A stretch of DNA of 64,000 bases, from NCBI GenBank assembly GCA_025766275.1, contig JAFKAC010000002.1:2170001-2234000 (forward strand). Direction: 5' to 3'. Below, piece by piece: positions 11,684 through 23,339 of this stretch. Origin of the DNA: Lactarius indigo (Eukaryota > Basidiomycota > Agaricomycetes > Russulales > Russulaceae). The position numbers and the translations under genes were made by a program. Below the pieces are notes generated by a model, which saw nothing but the letters and a program-made list of their open reading frames with translations, was not told the DNA's origin and made no database searches. The number at the start of each line of letters is the position of its first letter. Position 1 is the stretch's first letter.

Positions 11684-11819
11684 GATTGCGTGTTGAGAGC
11701 GCTTGGGTGAGACCAAGACCGATCCGAACAAGGGCAGAACCGGGAGCTCCGGGTTTACAAGCTCACGGCTCACCGCCAGCGGAGGACTGGGCGGTTAACT
11801 CTGCCATCATTTCATCGTC

Positions 11820-13673
11820 ATGTCCTTCAGCGATTGGACTGGGCTTATGTCCATGTTTTTTTGGTTGGGAGCCCAGTTCCCGTGAGTGATCTTTTTCCGT
11901 TCCGTTTATTCTCTTTCTCCATCCCGACACTCAACTTCTAGCCAACTCCTCGAGAATTTTCGCCGGCAGTCTGTAGAGGGCCTCGCACTTCCTTTCCTCG
12001 CCAACTGGCTACTCGGTACTGTCTGCACTCCACTCTCCGTTTACTTTAATGCCCATCTATAACGTTCCAGGCGATCTGACCAACCTAATTGGCTGCATAC
12101 TCACACACCAGCTTCCATTCCAAGTAGATCTCTCGTGTTTCTCATTTTTGGTCGAAACTCACAACTTTGTTAGACGTGGCTTGCCACTTACTTCTGTTCC
12201 ATTGACGTCGTGCTACTTTCTCAGTACTTCTATTATCGCAAGACCGCCACTCCCACGGTGACAGCTTTTTCCCAACCGCGTTCGCGCGCTGGATCGTTGG
12301 CTTATCGCACATCGAGGGAGAGAGCCCCGTCTCGTTACCGCACACTCTCAGCCGCTGCGGCGAACGTTGCCACTGCTGCTGCTGTGCTCGCTTCGCAAAG
12401 GAACGAGCCCCCGACTTCGGGATATGTTCACACTCGGTGGTCGCGACGCAGCTTGGATGGCCTCTTGGACCCAAATCGTCCTGCCCGCGAAGGTGGCAGT
12501 GACATGGATGAAGATCTTCTCTCTACGTTGACAGACAGTCTCTACTCTGAGAGGCATCGACATGTCTTGTGGAACAAAGAAAGGCGTGCTCCCTCCAGCC
12601 ACAGTCGCACAGGCAGCCGACATATACCGGCTTCCCTACAGATCACATCCACCATCGATGATATCGACGCGTCAGCTCGCGGTCGCACATTACAGCGGTC
12701 GAATCTCGAGTCCCTAGACGGAGAAGATCTTGGACTGGCATCAAAGCGAAAATGGGAGCCAACGCCGGCGGAGCTCACGTGCTAGCAGGCGCGGTGCGAC
12801 CATGATCTTCATGGGAGCTTGGGCACTATTCAGTATCGGGACGTTGAGTATGAATAGGTATAGTGCCGAGATTCGCTCTCCCCTTCAGCCTGGGAGAGTG
12901 CTATCGCAGTCAAACCTGTTCCCTCCGAGTTCGCTGTCCCCGACGTTCACACACGAAAGCCTCCCACTGGCTACCGTCGGCGTAGAGTTTGATGTGCCAC
13001 ATCTTGAACATACTTCCAAAGGCGAGCAACCAGCCCGTCAGCCATCATTGGAGCGCGTAATTGGTCGCATCTCAGCATGGACATGCGCGACACTGTATCT
13101 GACATCTAGGCTCCCGCAAATATGGAAAAATGTGTGTGTCTCACTGGATCACGAACCTATTCCATTGCTCATTGCAACACGACTTTGAAGTTTGTTAGGA
13201 AGTCTGTGGAGGTATGGTCACGACTCCTTGACATACCACTCTGTTCCCGTTTTCAACGCTTTTACAGGGCCTATCCATGATTCTCTTCATCTCTGCTTTC
13301 CTCGGCAACCTCTTCTACGTTATGTCTATACTTTCGTCGCCCAATATGCGCGCCTCCACCACGCAGTCATCTGCCTTTCTCACTGAGAGTATGCCGTAAG
13401 TCTATCATGGCAATTGTTCCTCCTCATTGTCTCACAGCCTACCACAGCTATCTCATTGGGAGTGGTGGCACTCTCATGTTCGATGTGACCATTGTTACCC
13501 AGTCCTTCATATACCGCCAACGTCCATCACCACGCGGACGCCGATTATCTACGCGCGAAACATCTAGCGAGGAGGAGGAAAGTCTTATACGAGCCGAAGA
13601 TGTAGAAGAACCGTATACCTCATCACGACGTCGATTACCCGTGACCGCAGAGGAGACGAATGTCAGGGATTAG
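11820..13673 (+). CDS. PQ-loop vacuolar cationic amino-acid transporter (YPQ/RTC2 type)
   Basis: Seven-helix PQ-loop protein, predicted to export lysine/arginine/histidine from the vacuole. Exon 1 (11820-11881) gives MSFSDWTGLMSMFFWLGAQF with the first PQ loop completed by exon 2 (11942-12015; PQLLENFRRQSVEGLALPFL). Exons 3 and 4 (12071-12123 and from 12174) add GDLTNLIGCILTHQLPFQTW and YFCSIDVVLLSQYFYYRK. A long Ser/Arg-rich cytosolic loop follows. The second PQ loop appears near 13100 (YLTSRLPQIWKN then RKSVEGLSILF), with further helices and an acidic/Ser tail to 13673. One splice near 12700-12785 is not certain. It is divergent from the LisH-CTLH gene with 136 bp between start codons. Confidence 0.85.
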
Positions 13674-14110
13674 TCGATCCCGGGAGCTTGCTTATCTTAC
13701 ATGACTGCAGCAACTATTTTCTTTTGGTCAAGGGGTGTATGTAATATCATGGGATATCCAACGACTCTACCTAATACACTCAGAGGCTGAAACGTGCGTG
13801 CATCACATACACTTAATGGTCGACTGGATGCCTGTCGCTGTGGTACCCACTGCCACTAAGAATCCCAAATTAGCACACAATCATTCTGTGGCGGTTCTAG
13901 TTTCATTCTAACCTGTCAATACAGTACGCTTCTGTGTCAGTACGATGGAGATACGGGTGTTCTCCAGGCACATCACTTTGGGCGGGGCCAGATGCAAGGC
14001 CAGAAGAGCACTCGAATACGAAAGCAGCGTGGGAATATTGATAAGGCTATGACGGGACAGCGGGCCGATCGAGATTAGCGACAGTGCTCACTCGTGACCA
14101 GCGACCTATC
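13674..14110. other. Intergenic region, no gene seen
   Basis: The 437 bp between the PQ-loop transporter and LIN1 hold only short open frames in non-coding composition. I see no RNA gene or repeat. It should contain the 3' end of the transporter and the LIN1 promoter. Confidence 0.6.
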
Positions 14111-15368
14111 ATGCAGCCGCGAGAACACACAAAGCGAGCGCAAGTTTCAAGGGAGCCCTCAGGATCAGGGCCTCCTCCTCCGAAAAAGACGCGATTTCTC
14201 GATCCCGCGGACGACTCGGCCAATTTCGCGGAGGAGGTGGACGCGGCTCTCGAGAACCCATCTGCGACGCGTAAAGGGCGCGTCAAAACCGATGGATACG
14301 ACTCGGACTCGAGCGACGATGGCGAGGGTGTAGTACTTAGCCGTCGAGCCGGCGTGGACGGCACTGCCAAGGAAGACGACGATGACGACATGTTCGCCAC
14401 CAAGGACGATGACGGCGACAAGACTACAGCAGCTGAATCGGGCGAGAAAAAAAAGGAGGAGTTCTTGCGTCTCGGGGACATCGAGGGGCAGGAATTCGGA
14501 CGCGGTTCGGACGACGATGGAGAAGAGTCTTCTGGCGAGGACGAGCCTGAGGATGAGGACGACGCGGAGCGACGGAAGAAGGCGGGCATGGGGTACGAGC
14601 TGTCCTCGTTCAACATGCGCGAGGAGATGGAGGAGGGCAAATTCTCCGCGGACGGGATGTACGTGCGGAATTTCGACCCCCACGCGCTGCACGACCGGTG
14701 GATGGATGGTCTCGAGGAGCGGGAGATCAAGCTCGCCCGAAAGCGCAAGCGCCGACAGGAGAAAGCCCAGAAGGAGAAGATGCAGGCGGAACAGCGGGAG
14801 CTGGAGGAAATTGGGCGGGAAGGAGGCGGTCGAGAGGGAGGTGCTCGGGATGTTGAAGAAAGGGGAGACTGTGTTGGAAGCCTTGCAACGTCTGGGTGTG
14901 CGTTCCAAGCCGAAGGAAAAACAATCTAGGTGCGCGTCCCCTCCCTCCTATTGTTAATGATGGCCCTAATCCAATCCTAGTTCTGCTTCACGGTCTGCGA
15001 AAACTTCTTCGCATGATTCTCGACGCCACGGCTCGTTATCAGACGTCGAGCAGCTCACCCACCTGGCTTCGACCCTTCTCTCGCTTGGTGACACCGACAT
15101 CTACTCACGGACCTACGAAGAACTTGTGCGCTCCGTGAGGTCCGCTGGAAAAGTAGACGCTTCGTGGGTGCCGCCATCTGCGGACGTCAAATACGAATAC
15201 AAGTGGGACGTGCCAGGCTCTACGGCCGAGCAGGGTCAGGTGTTCGGACCATACAGCGAAGAAGAAATGCAGTCATGGTACAAGGCATCTTATTTTGGTC
15301 TGACAGGCGAGAAGGTGAAGCTGCGACCTGTTAGCGGAGAATGGGGGAGCTGGTCAGATTTCTTATGA
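14111..15368 (+). CDS. LIN1/CD2BP2-like GYF-domain spliceosomal protein, frame broken
   Basis: Homologue of human CD2BP2 (U5 snRNP 52K) and yeast Lin1, which bind the U5 snRNP core protein Prp6/Dib1 region. The start at 14111 gives MQPREHTKRAQVSREPSGSG. A long acidic stretch follows, then the family core (GYELSSFNMREEMEEGKFSA, DPHALHDRWMDGLEEREIKL). After an intron ending near 14980, exon 2 ends in the GYF domain: YEYKWDVP, FGPYSEEEMQSWYKASYFG. The frame is broken in exon 1: up to about 14808 one frame is right, after it the conserved LKKGETVLEALQRLG lies one base out of phase. Deleting one A from AAA at 14808-14810 gives the expected EELGGKEAVEREVLGMLKKG. I read this as a sequence error. The 3' end is 91 bp from the convergent RAD54 end. 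Confidence 0.85.
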
Positions 15369-15459
15369 TGTTCAATGTGTTTGGGCTCTGTGGTGCATGT
15401 ACTACTACGATACAATGTCCAGTGTGTGCATAACTTAGGTTTGCGAGATGGCCGAAGAT

Positions 15460-18400
15460 CTAATGGCTGATATACTGGAAAACGAACGAAACCTCGGGGT
15501 AACCCACTTCGGCTCTGAGTAGATCGTCATGGTTGTTCCTCAACTTCCTCGTTGGTGAAATGATTCCACCTAAAGGCAATTGGATCAGATAACTATGAAG
15601 TGTCTGAAAAACGGAGAATACGTGCGTGCTGGCATCACCGTAAAGTAGCGCCGGAGCCTTGATGACCTGTTTGCCGTGCTTGCAGCGCTTGCACTTGAAG
15701 GTCTCGTGTGTCTCGCATAGCGTGTGCTCGTTGAACAAGAACAATTTTCTGAGGGCGTCGACTGAAAAGTGACGTTCTGCGTCTTCCTTTTCGTCTACCA
15801 CAGCAGAGGAGAGAGCCTGTTTCGAAGCTTGTCGTTGGAATATCTTTTCCTCTATAGTACCCGTGGAAATGAATCGATACACGAAGCCTGCACAAGAGCC
15901 ACAAAGTCAATGACTACAAGGACAGTGCAGCAGAGATTCTGACGCACATTCTTTTTTCTGTCCATCGCGCCAGACACGTGCCAAAGCTTGCTGGTCTGCC
16001 GCGGGATTCCAATCTGGGGGACAGCATGTGAGGAACGTTCGGTGCCTGGAGAGAACACGCTACCTGGGTCGAACAAGATCAAACGATTCGCCCCGATGAG
16101 GTTGATGCCGCATCCACCAGCTTTGCTACTCAGCAGGAATACGAACTCCTTGCCCTCGGGGTCATTGAACTGATCAACGAGCTTCTGACGCTTGGTGATA
16201 GTCATCGTGCCGTCCAGGCGGAAGTACCCATACCTACGGGAGCGATGTTTGACGTCGTATTAGCCGAGTACGACGGATATCCACGCACTTTTTACTTCGA
16301 AGCATTTTCTCAAAGATGTCCAGCGTTTGAGTATAATTACTAATAAGCACAATTTTGTCGTTGGTTTCCGTCCGAATCTGGTGTAAGAATCTCCATGGCT
16401 TTCAGTATTTGGCACCCGAACAGCGGACGCGGACACACCTCTCTAGTACCATAAATTTACCACTCCACTCACAGTGGACTGACGGGTTTCTATCACGATT
16501 TTTCGCACCAGCTTGTTGACCAGGGCCTTGAAATCCCTCCGGTATTAAACGTTCAGATCCGTGAAGGTCATTGGGCAGATCAAGTAACTCGGGATGATTG
16601 CAGAGTTTCTTGAGGATGTTGATCGCCTTCAGAGGCTGTGAATCTACCCCCCGGAGTAGAGCTTGAATTTCAGGAGACGAGATGAACAGTTTGTATAAGG
16701 ATAACTGGAAATCCGACAATCCGCAAAACACGACCTGCTCATATTTCACCGGGACTAGAATAACAAGTGAGCGTGTAAGAACAATCCCGGCAGGGCAACG
16801 CACGGTATTTGGAGAGGAGGTCGTTCGTCCGGCGAATGATGAACTTGGAGACCATCTCGCCGAGCTCCTTCAGTTTCTTCTCGCACGTGGCTTTCAATTG
16901 ATCGGTCGCATCTGCGTCGCGACCACGAATGATAGCGTTCTCAAAGTTCTTCCGAAAATCGTTTTTCGTTCCCAAGAAATTGGGATTTGCGAAACTGAGT
17001 AAGGAAAAGTACTCCGAAAGATCGTTCTAGGAGGGGGTTGCATCCAAATTTAGCAAGTACCCGTGCGACGATATATGCCAGCAGACGTATACCTGGATGG
17101 GAGTGCCAGAAAGAATTACGCGACGCCTCACGTCGAGGGAGTTCAAGGCCTGAAATGTAAGTGACTCTATAGGTGTGCGTTAGCCTTGAGTACAGAAGGA
17201 AGGTGTGAAAGCGGTGTGGAATCCATTACCAGAATTCTTCAAGCGATGTCCCTCGTCGCAAAGCAGGAGGCCGATCTTGCAATTTGCTAGGTGCGCTGTA
17301 AGTGTTCTCAATGTCTCGTAAGAGACGATCATCACTATGGCGTAGGGTAAGACCAGACGTCCAGATGAGTTGCTGTCGACCAACCTGGCTGCGTGACGTT
17401 TCGTCCGCCAGCAGAGACCCAGCGTGCAACCCTCTCCAACAGTTCTGCTTTCCCCCCTTTGCCATCTACGGCCAACGGTGTAAGGGTGTCTTTACCGAGC
17501 CACTTTGCTTGAAGAAATCAGAGCGAGCCACCCATACGAAACTATAATCGCGTACTGAGTTCATTTGCCCAGTTCTTCACCAAACTTGATGGGCAGGCAA
17601 TGATACACTTGTCAATGGTGGGCTTCCCGGCGTGGGGCGACTGTTTGATAAGCGTCCAAAGTAAGGTGATACATTGTAGCGTCTTTCCGAGACCCATTTC
17701 GTCAGCCATAATGCAACCGTATTGATTCTCCACGACCATCCCAGTCGTACATCGGTACAAAAACTATACGACACAGCGTTGAGCAAGACCAGCTGGAGAT
17801 TCGGGAAGAAAACCCGCACCTTGACACCTTCAACCTGGTGGGGGCGCAGAACCTTGCAAAGGCGTGGGTCGATAACGACTGGCACCTTGTTGCGGTGGGC
17901 CATCTTCTCTTTACCACCACCGAGCAGCTCTTTCAAGCTCTTGTGTGGGTTGTATAGCCCTGCGTTTTTCTCCTTCGCTTCCTTCTCTGCTTGGGCTCTG
18001 AGCTCTTCTTTCTCTCTCTCTTTTCTCTCTTCGTCTGTCTCCCGCGTATCAATAGTGGGATCATAGAGCACAATCGCGTGGTCCTCCATCGGGTCGTGTA
18101 GTGGCCGAGGAATGATTCTAACCTGGGGCCTTATGCCGAGCGACGGGTTCGATTGAATGGTCTTAACAAGTTCACCGTTCTTGTTTGTCATGACGGGAAT
18201 TGTGTATCTACGAGGGCCAAACAACTCGTTGAAGGGCTTAGGTTTGTAAACAGGAAACTGATAGGTGTCTGCAGGCTGATCCCCGGAGTCGTTGGGTGGC
18301 TTTCGTTTCTTCGAAGATTTCGAGCCTGAATCTGAGTTGCTATCGTCGTCTTCTTGGGTCTCTTTGTAAGAGACACGTCTCCTCTTCCTTTGCGGCTGAG

Positions 18401-18510
18401 CACTGCTGTACGACAGGAGACGGGACCTTGAACGGCTTGTTAACACGAATGCTTTCTTGGTGCCTATCAATGACTCTGCCATCTGTAGTTGTGGGTGCTC
18501 TGCGGAGCAT
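15460..18510 (-). CDS. RAD54: DNA repair and recombination helicase RAD54
   Basis: SNF2-family dsDNA translocase that works with Rad51 in homologous recombination. From the start at 18510 ([20 protein letters not shown]...NKPFKVP) the protein has an Arg/Lys-rich region, then [19 protein letters not shown], Walker A ([20 protein letters not shown]), SSLVKNW, the DEGH box ([13 protein letters not shown]), [24 protein letters not shown] and helicase motifs V/VI ([40 protein letters not shown]). The C-terminus has the CKRC zinc-like pair and ends [16 protein letters not shown]. Two frame problems occur: near 18406-18440 after NKPFKVP, and at 15545-15546 after the conserved TWNHFTNEE. Each is cured by removing one base. 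The intron before TWNHF (15570-15625) needs a GC donor. A TATATATA lies about 118 bp upstream of the start. Confidence 0.9.
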
Positions 18511-18915
18511 TCTGTCGTGAACCAAGTCAAGCGAGGAAGGCTTTCGAGTCAAACTCACTGGGTGCGCATACACGCGCCGTGCGTCGTGTCACGTGCTCGC
18601 GCGCCTGCACACCTAATCCCATTGACCTATATATAGCGTGGTTTGCTTGTAAGTGAGCCCCTGACGAATCAATGCGTCCTACATCGAACTGGATGTTTCT
18701 CGCCCCATGGCGGTGTCGTCGAATCTTTTTCATTTATTGTTACCGATATTTATTGTCTCACATGACCTACTCCTGCATCCTCTTAAAACGCCTCCGACGC
18801 GTGGGTTTCTCACGTACATATCTCTTCCCTGTTCACAACGAAGTGTTAGTGGTGCCACACTAGCGCCCGTCGAGAATACTTATGCCTAGGTAAACGTCCT
18901 CTGGTCATTCTGGTT
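18511..18915. other. Divergent promoter region RAD54 / ISG12-like
   Basis: A 405-bp non-coding stretch between two divergent start codons. It contains TATATATA at 18628-18635 and one ACGCGT (MCB-like) hexamer at 18797-18802; in yeasts that hexamer drives S-phase expression of replication and repair genes. A single hexamer is weak evidence. No other gene is visible. Confidence 0.5.
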
Positions 18916-19311
18916 ATGGGCGCCGTTGGTGCGACCGTGGACGTTGTTCTGGCCCCGGTTGTGGCTACTGCAGTCCTCAACGCGGTCGGTTTATGCGCCA
19001 TTGGGCCCGTCGCCGGTGAGCCTCATTGATCACCATTATAGAGCTCTCACCTGCTCACACGAATAATATAGGCTCTGCGGCTACCGCGATACAGGCCGGA
19101 ATCGGCAACGTCGCCGCCGGTAGTCTCTTTGCGACCGCCCAAAGCGTGGCTATGGGCGGAAGCCATCCCCGCAGTCATTATAGCCATCGGGGTGGGCTTG
19201 GGCGGCTTGTCCGGTGCTCTCTTCGGCGCTACGCGCCATGCTTCCGAAATTATACGTCAAATCATGCGTGCAGCTTCAGATATTGTCGCAGGCACTACAT
19301 ACTGCTACTGA
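18916..19311 (+). CDS. ISG12/IFI6-family small hydrophobic protein, frame broken
   Basis: Exon 1 (18916-19015) encodes MGAVGATVDVVLAPVVATAV and LNAVGLCAIGPVAG. A 56-nt intron follows and exon 2 starts at 19072 (SAATAIQAGIGNVAAGSLFA, TAQSVAMGG). This is the Gly/Ala-rich repeated-helix pattern of the interferon-inducible 6-16/ISG12 family, small membrane proteins found in animals and patchily in fungi; their fungal role is unknown. The conserved continuation (IPAVIIAIGVGLGGLSGALF) lies one base out of phase. Removing one A at 19160-19161 gives AMGGAIPAVIIAIG and an end at 19311. The upstream frame alone would run to 19436 with non-family sequence. I take the shorter, repaired reading as the true gene. 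Confidence 0.7.
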
Positions 19312-20086
19312 AAAGGTGGCTGGCGTGTGGCGTCGCTTTTCCAGTTGGTTCAAAAAAAGAAAATGCAAATTTGACAACACGCGCCCCTATTAAGCGCTCT
19401 CAGCTACCAGATCTGTGGACCATAAGTGGATCATAGGCTGAGTTTTAGCAGCGTTTGGCTGTAATTCTTGTCCCGTACCCCTTTCCCCCCGCTGTCTTAC
19501 TACTGTGTCCGCATTGTGTAGTCGTGTAGAGTGTTGTCTATCCACCGGAAACTTTGATGTATAAATTGAGTGGAGTGGGATCTGAGCACTGGACACAATT
19601 CGCGGCGTTCCAAATTTGACTTCTTTCTCGGTTAAGACATTCAGAATGAATTGGTGCTTTGATTTGAAGGCAAAATCGTAAGAGCGTTCAAACGTTCAAA
19701 CTTTCAAGTCGAGCTTCGAGCAATGTAAAACTTGCTCACCTGAGCTTGATCATGCTTAAAGGGTATTGTCATTTTGCGAATCGTCCCGTGCTAATACTGG
19801 GTGCACCGCGGTAGTATTTTCCCTGCGAGTGTGAAGTAAACATAAAGTACGACTCAAGCCAGTCGAGGTAGTCGGTGTGATTGTAGATGGTCCTGCTACA
19901 CGAGAACAGAATATATTCACCTCTTACCCGTCTCCGAGCAAAGCAGAGGTAGGCATGGAATGAGCCGTGACGTACAATCTGTATTCCCCTGCGCACTATA
20001 GGTGGTAGGTAATAGGTGAATGACCGTAAAATTTGACCTAGGCTACTCCAAAGATAGCATAAATAATGCGACACACAGTACGCCGC
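19312..20086. other. Intergenic region, no gene supported
   Basis: The 775 bp between the ISG12-like gene and the chromodomain gene hold one 101-codon open frame on the minus strand (19769-20074). It has no recognisable motif or exon partners, so I do not call it. No repeat or RNA gene is seen. Confidence 0.5.
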
Positions 20087-22330
20087 CTACCAACGAACAT
20101 TCTCCGCGAGCGCAGCCGCGTCGGCAAATGCAGAATAATTGACTACCTTGACGTGCGAGACAACCACAGTGTCAGACAAGCCCTCGAGAGAAGGGGTCAG
20201 CGCGAGCTTTTTGGTATGGCCATCGTTCGTCGACGAACAGCAAGCCAGGACTTCTGAGTTCGCCATCACTACAAACTGATTCGAAGGAAATTAGGGTGTG
20301 TTCTGATGATTAACAAAACAGAGGACGAACCAGTCCTCCCTCCTCCAGCTTATTGCGAAACGCGTCGAACACTCTGCGCTGCTCTGCAGTCGCCGTCTCG
20401 TCAAGAGCCAGGCGTGCGCAAGAGCCACCTGTCTCAAGCGTCTCCAGAAGAGCGGTGGCAGCGTGGGATTTGTACAGCTTTCCAGGCGGGCCATGGGTAC
20501 CCGAAACAATATTTTCGAGCCGTAAAATGTGTGAAGTTTGTGCAGGTGCTACGTCCTTGAGTGTCACTGGGACAGTCGTCGAATTGTCAAGACTAAGGGG
20601 GAAAGGCTTGGGAACGGAAGTGGAAGACAGCCTGACGACTCGCTCAAGGTAACTCTCGAAGGGCGAAGATTACCCACTCACCCCGTCTCTGTGGCTGCGG
20701 TGGTCACCCAAGTTGCCAAACCGGCACCAATTGCTCTGCGGTGGCATTAGACACGAGGATTTTTTTGAAAACCGACGAGCTTACAAGGGGCCGAAGATAG
20801 TTGCTCTCTTCCATGGGTTTACCGGGCCCGAAGAAGGCCCCGGAAAGCTGATTGAAGTGGGCATTTTATCGGGTAGCCTGGAAACATTGCTTCATCAGGG
20901 AGGATCGTAAACAAAGCCGTCGGATATCTCACTCGAAAGTCGTAGTGGAAGGACTGGGCTGAATATCGTCATGGTTTGGGGGTATGGGGTCGTCAGCGCC
21001 GGTGTGATTCGTCAAATTTGTTGATCCCTGCCTCAGTGGGAACGCTGACCTTTTCTTCCAGAGGAATCTCTGCGCCCGAAGAACCAGATCGAAAAACCAC
21101 GCTGTCAACTGGCGCACTGGTGGACTCCAGGAGCTCGAGAACTTCCTCAGTATCCTGTGTAGTTTCTTCACCATTTGTTTGGCGTCTTCCTCTTCGCGGC
21201 CTAGGGATTCGTTCCTTATTGTCGTTAGTGGGGGGCGGGGCCTTCTTGCCCCTGGGTCCCGTTCTACCTGCTTTGCCAATCAAGGTTTGGGGAGCAGTAG
21301 GTTCCTGGGCACGGCGAGGGCGCCCGCGCCTCCTAGATTGGGGCGGTGCGCTTTGGATGTCCGGGTTTGCCAAACCACCCAGTCCGTCGTGGACAAGCTC
21401 GTCGTTGGGCGCTGGATCGAACAAAAACTCAGCTTCGGGACATTGGGATCCGGCCGGTCGTGAGCGTACCCGACTTTGGTGAGGATGAGGGTTCCACCAG
21501 CATCTGTTCACCCTCCGACTGAGAATCAGGAACCTGCAAAAACTATCAAGCATTTGCCGCCAACCGAAACTATACATGAACTGACCGGCGTGTGCGACAC
21601 GCGCCTGGCCCTCTGTGTCGATCGAACCCCTGTTCTGCCTCTGCTGGAGCCGACCCGCTTCCGTTTAGACGGGGTTTCTGGTTCAGGGGATTGTAGCGGT
21701 CTCTTTGCATCGCTCGTGGACCCCTTCGAAGGGCGCACCACTGCCGACGTCGGTTTATCTTTCTTGAGCGGTTGCCTACCCCTTCGGCCTCGACGGAGAA
21801 TGAATGACCAAGGGACAATGGCTCAATAAAGGGAGGCATACGTGGAGGTCCCGTTGGAAAAACTTCCTCTCCGTTGTTCCACCCCTCAATTGAATCCACG
21901 TCACGGCCTTTGGTATCCACACGCTCCCAGAACCTGTCAACGATCCCCTCTCCACTGTTTTCGAAGGATTTGAAGGGTTCCCAACTACGAACAACATGTG
22001 GGTGAACAAGGTAGCCAGCAGCCTCATAATGTTATATGAACGTACGTGTTGTCAGCGTCGTCATAGCCCTTCCACTAAAGCGAAACAAATATTGAGCATT
22101 CGGCGAAGAAGTAGGAAGACACGCCCTCGCACTTTTACATAAAACTTCTGCGGTTAAAATCAGCATGTGCAAGTGGCAAGCGAAGTGCATAAGGTGGACT
22201 CACCCATCCCATCTTTTTGCCCCTCATGAAAACCTTCGCCTTCAGAATTGACTCTTCCCTGCAGTTTAGAAACCGAACTGACGTGGATTATCTGATTATA
22301 CATACCGACTTCATATTCGGGAGTGGCCAT
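20087..22330 (-). CDS. Chromodomain protein with basic AT-hook-like segments
   Basis: Start at 22330. Four splices rebuild an N-terminal chromodomain: MATPEYEV|ESILKAKVFM, RGKKMGW|KFYVK|WKGYDD, then ADNT|WEPFKSF. It continues FENSGEGIVDRFWERVDTKG. The aromatic-cage positions (Y of EYEV, W of VKWKG, W of NTWEP) are all present, so methyl-lysine histone binding is predicted. The middle is rich in Pro, Arg and Gly, with AT-hook-like cores RRRGRPRR and PRPRRGRR, suggesting DNA binding. The C-terminal part (TLKDVAPAQTSHILRLENIV; LALDETATAEQRRVFDAFRN) is helical and unknown to me. It has no chromoshadow, helicase or SET domain. Interior splices after 21800 are only partly resolved. It is divergent from the BRI3-like gene, 119 bp between starts. 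Confidence 0.75.
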
Positions 22331-22449
22331 ATGGGTGGGTGATGGACGTTGAGGCTGGCACGGTCATGTGAGGGTTAGCTAAGACGCGCACAACGTCCCC
22401 GAACCGGATTTTCCACGAGTGTCTCACCCTGCTGCTTGCTTTCATAATA

Positions 22450-22938
22450 ATGGTTATTGACGCGAAGTTACCTCCTGAAGATCCCGTTCCCTTGGGCGCC
22501 CCACCGCCTGCCTACGCTCCGTTGTCGCAAGACTCGTCCTCACCCGGCGCACCACAACCTCAGCCCCAGCAGTACCCACCATCGGCAGGCAACCCCATAC
22601 CGCCTCAATGGAATAATCCTAGGCCGGGGCCTGGGCAACAGCAGACTAATTGGTCGGAGGGTGAGCAGTACCGAAACCAAAGTACGTCCACTCGCAATTG
22701 TCCACTGTATGTTATTCACATTCCCCAGTGTTAGCACTTTGTGCAAGGGGTGACCACGACGTAGTCACAAGCTTTGGCCTCTGCGGCATTATTTGTGCCA
22801 TCCTTCTATTCCCCATAGGGCTCATCTTTCTCTGGTGAGTTATGACACTTGTCTTATCAAGTTAAGGGCACTCACACCCTTTGTAGTATCGATACAGAGA
22901 AAAAATGTGCACGATGTGGAGTGCGGTTATCTAGCTAG
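22450..22938 (+). CDS. BRI3-like proline-rich membrane protein
   Basis: Three exons: 22450-22681, 22729-22834 and 22887-22938. The N-terminal half is Pro/Gln-rich (PPEDPVPLGAPPPAYAPLSQ), with a PPPAY motif that could recruit WW-domain (Nedd4/Rsp5-type) ubiquitin ligases. The C-terminal part reads LALCARGDHDVVTSFGLCGI, then ICAILLFPIGLIFLCIDTEK and KCARCGVRLSS. The order Cys-containing loop, hydrophobic hairpin, CxxC matches brain protein I3 and resembles LITAF-type endosomal/lysosomal membrane proteins. The protein is about 129 residues, usual for the family. Splice phases agree throughout. Confidence 0.75.
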
Positions 22939-23339
22939 AACGCTGTATGGCTGGAGACTCCCCGGACCGTTACTCGTTTACCTCCTCAGCCTATCTCTAT
23001 CTTCGGACAGTACACTTTTCAGCATGTAATTTTAGGTCTCCCTAGTCAATTCAGTTACGCATTGCTCAGTGCCCAGGACAGCGCGACTGTTTTCGGTTAC
23101 TATCACCGCATTGGATAATTTGTTTGTGAAGCGACACAAAGTCAGATTACGTGCGAAAAAGACGGAACCACCCGGAATGTAGTTTGCGATTCGCGCTGAA
23201 AATAGTCAATAAGAGCAAGAACTATGTATAAAAATAGATTATTGGAGTGCGAAGTCGGAGAGCAAGGTAAACTAGCTAGATCAGAAAAAATTACAGTAAT
23301 GCGATATCATAAATACATGCGCAAATGACAGACAGCGTG
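22939..23339. other. Convergent intergenic region, nothing seen
   Basis: About 400 bp of AT-richer sequence between the BRI3-like stop and the Crb2-like stop. It holds no supported ORF, RNA gene or repeat and should contain both 3' ends. Confidence 0.6.

Noticed and set aside
14165..14908. 247-codon minus-strand open frame antisense to LIN1
   Set aside because: Its Leu/Arg/Ser-rich composition mirrors the acidic repeats of LIN1 on the other strand; no recognisable motif.
18797..18802. ACGCGT MCB hexamer between RAD54 and the ISG12-like gene
   Set aside because: A single six-base match is expected by chance at this length and lies almost 290 bp from the RAD54 start; mentioned only as context.
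19769..20074. 101-codon minus-strand open frame
   Set aside because: Aromatic- and Arg-rich translation without homology, codon bias or flanking exons; stays in the intergenic class.
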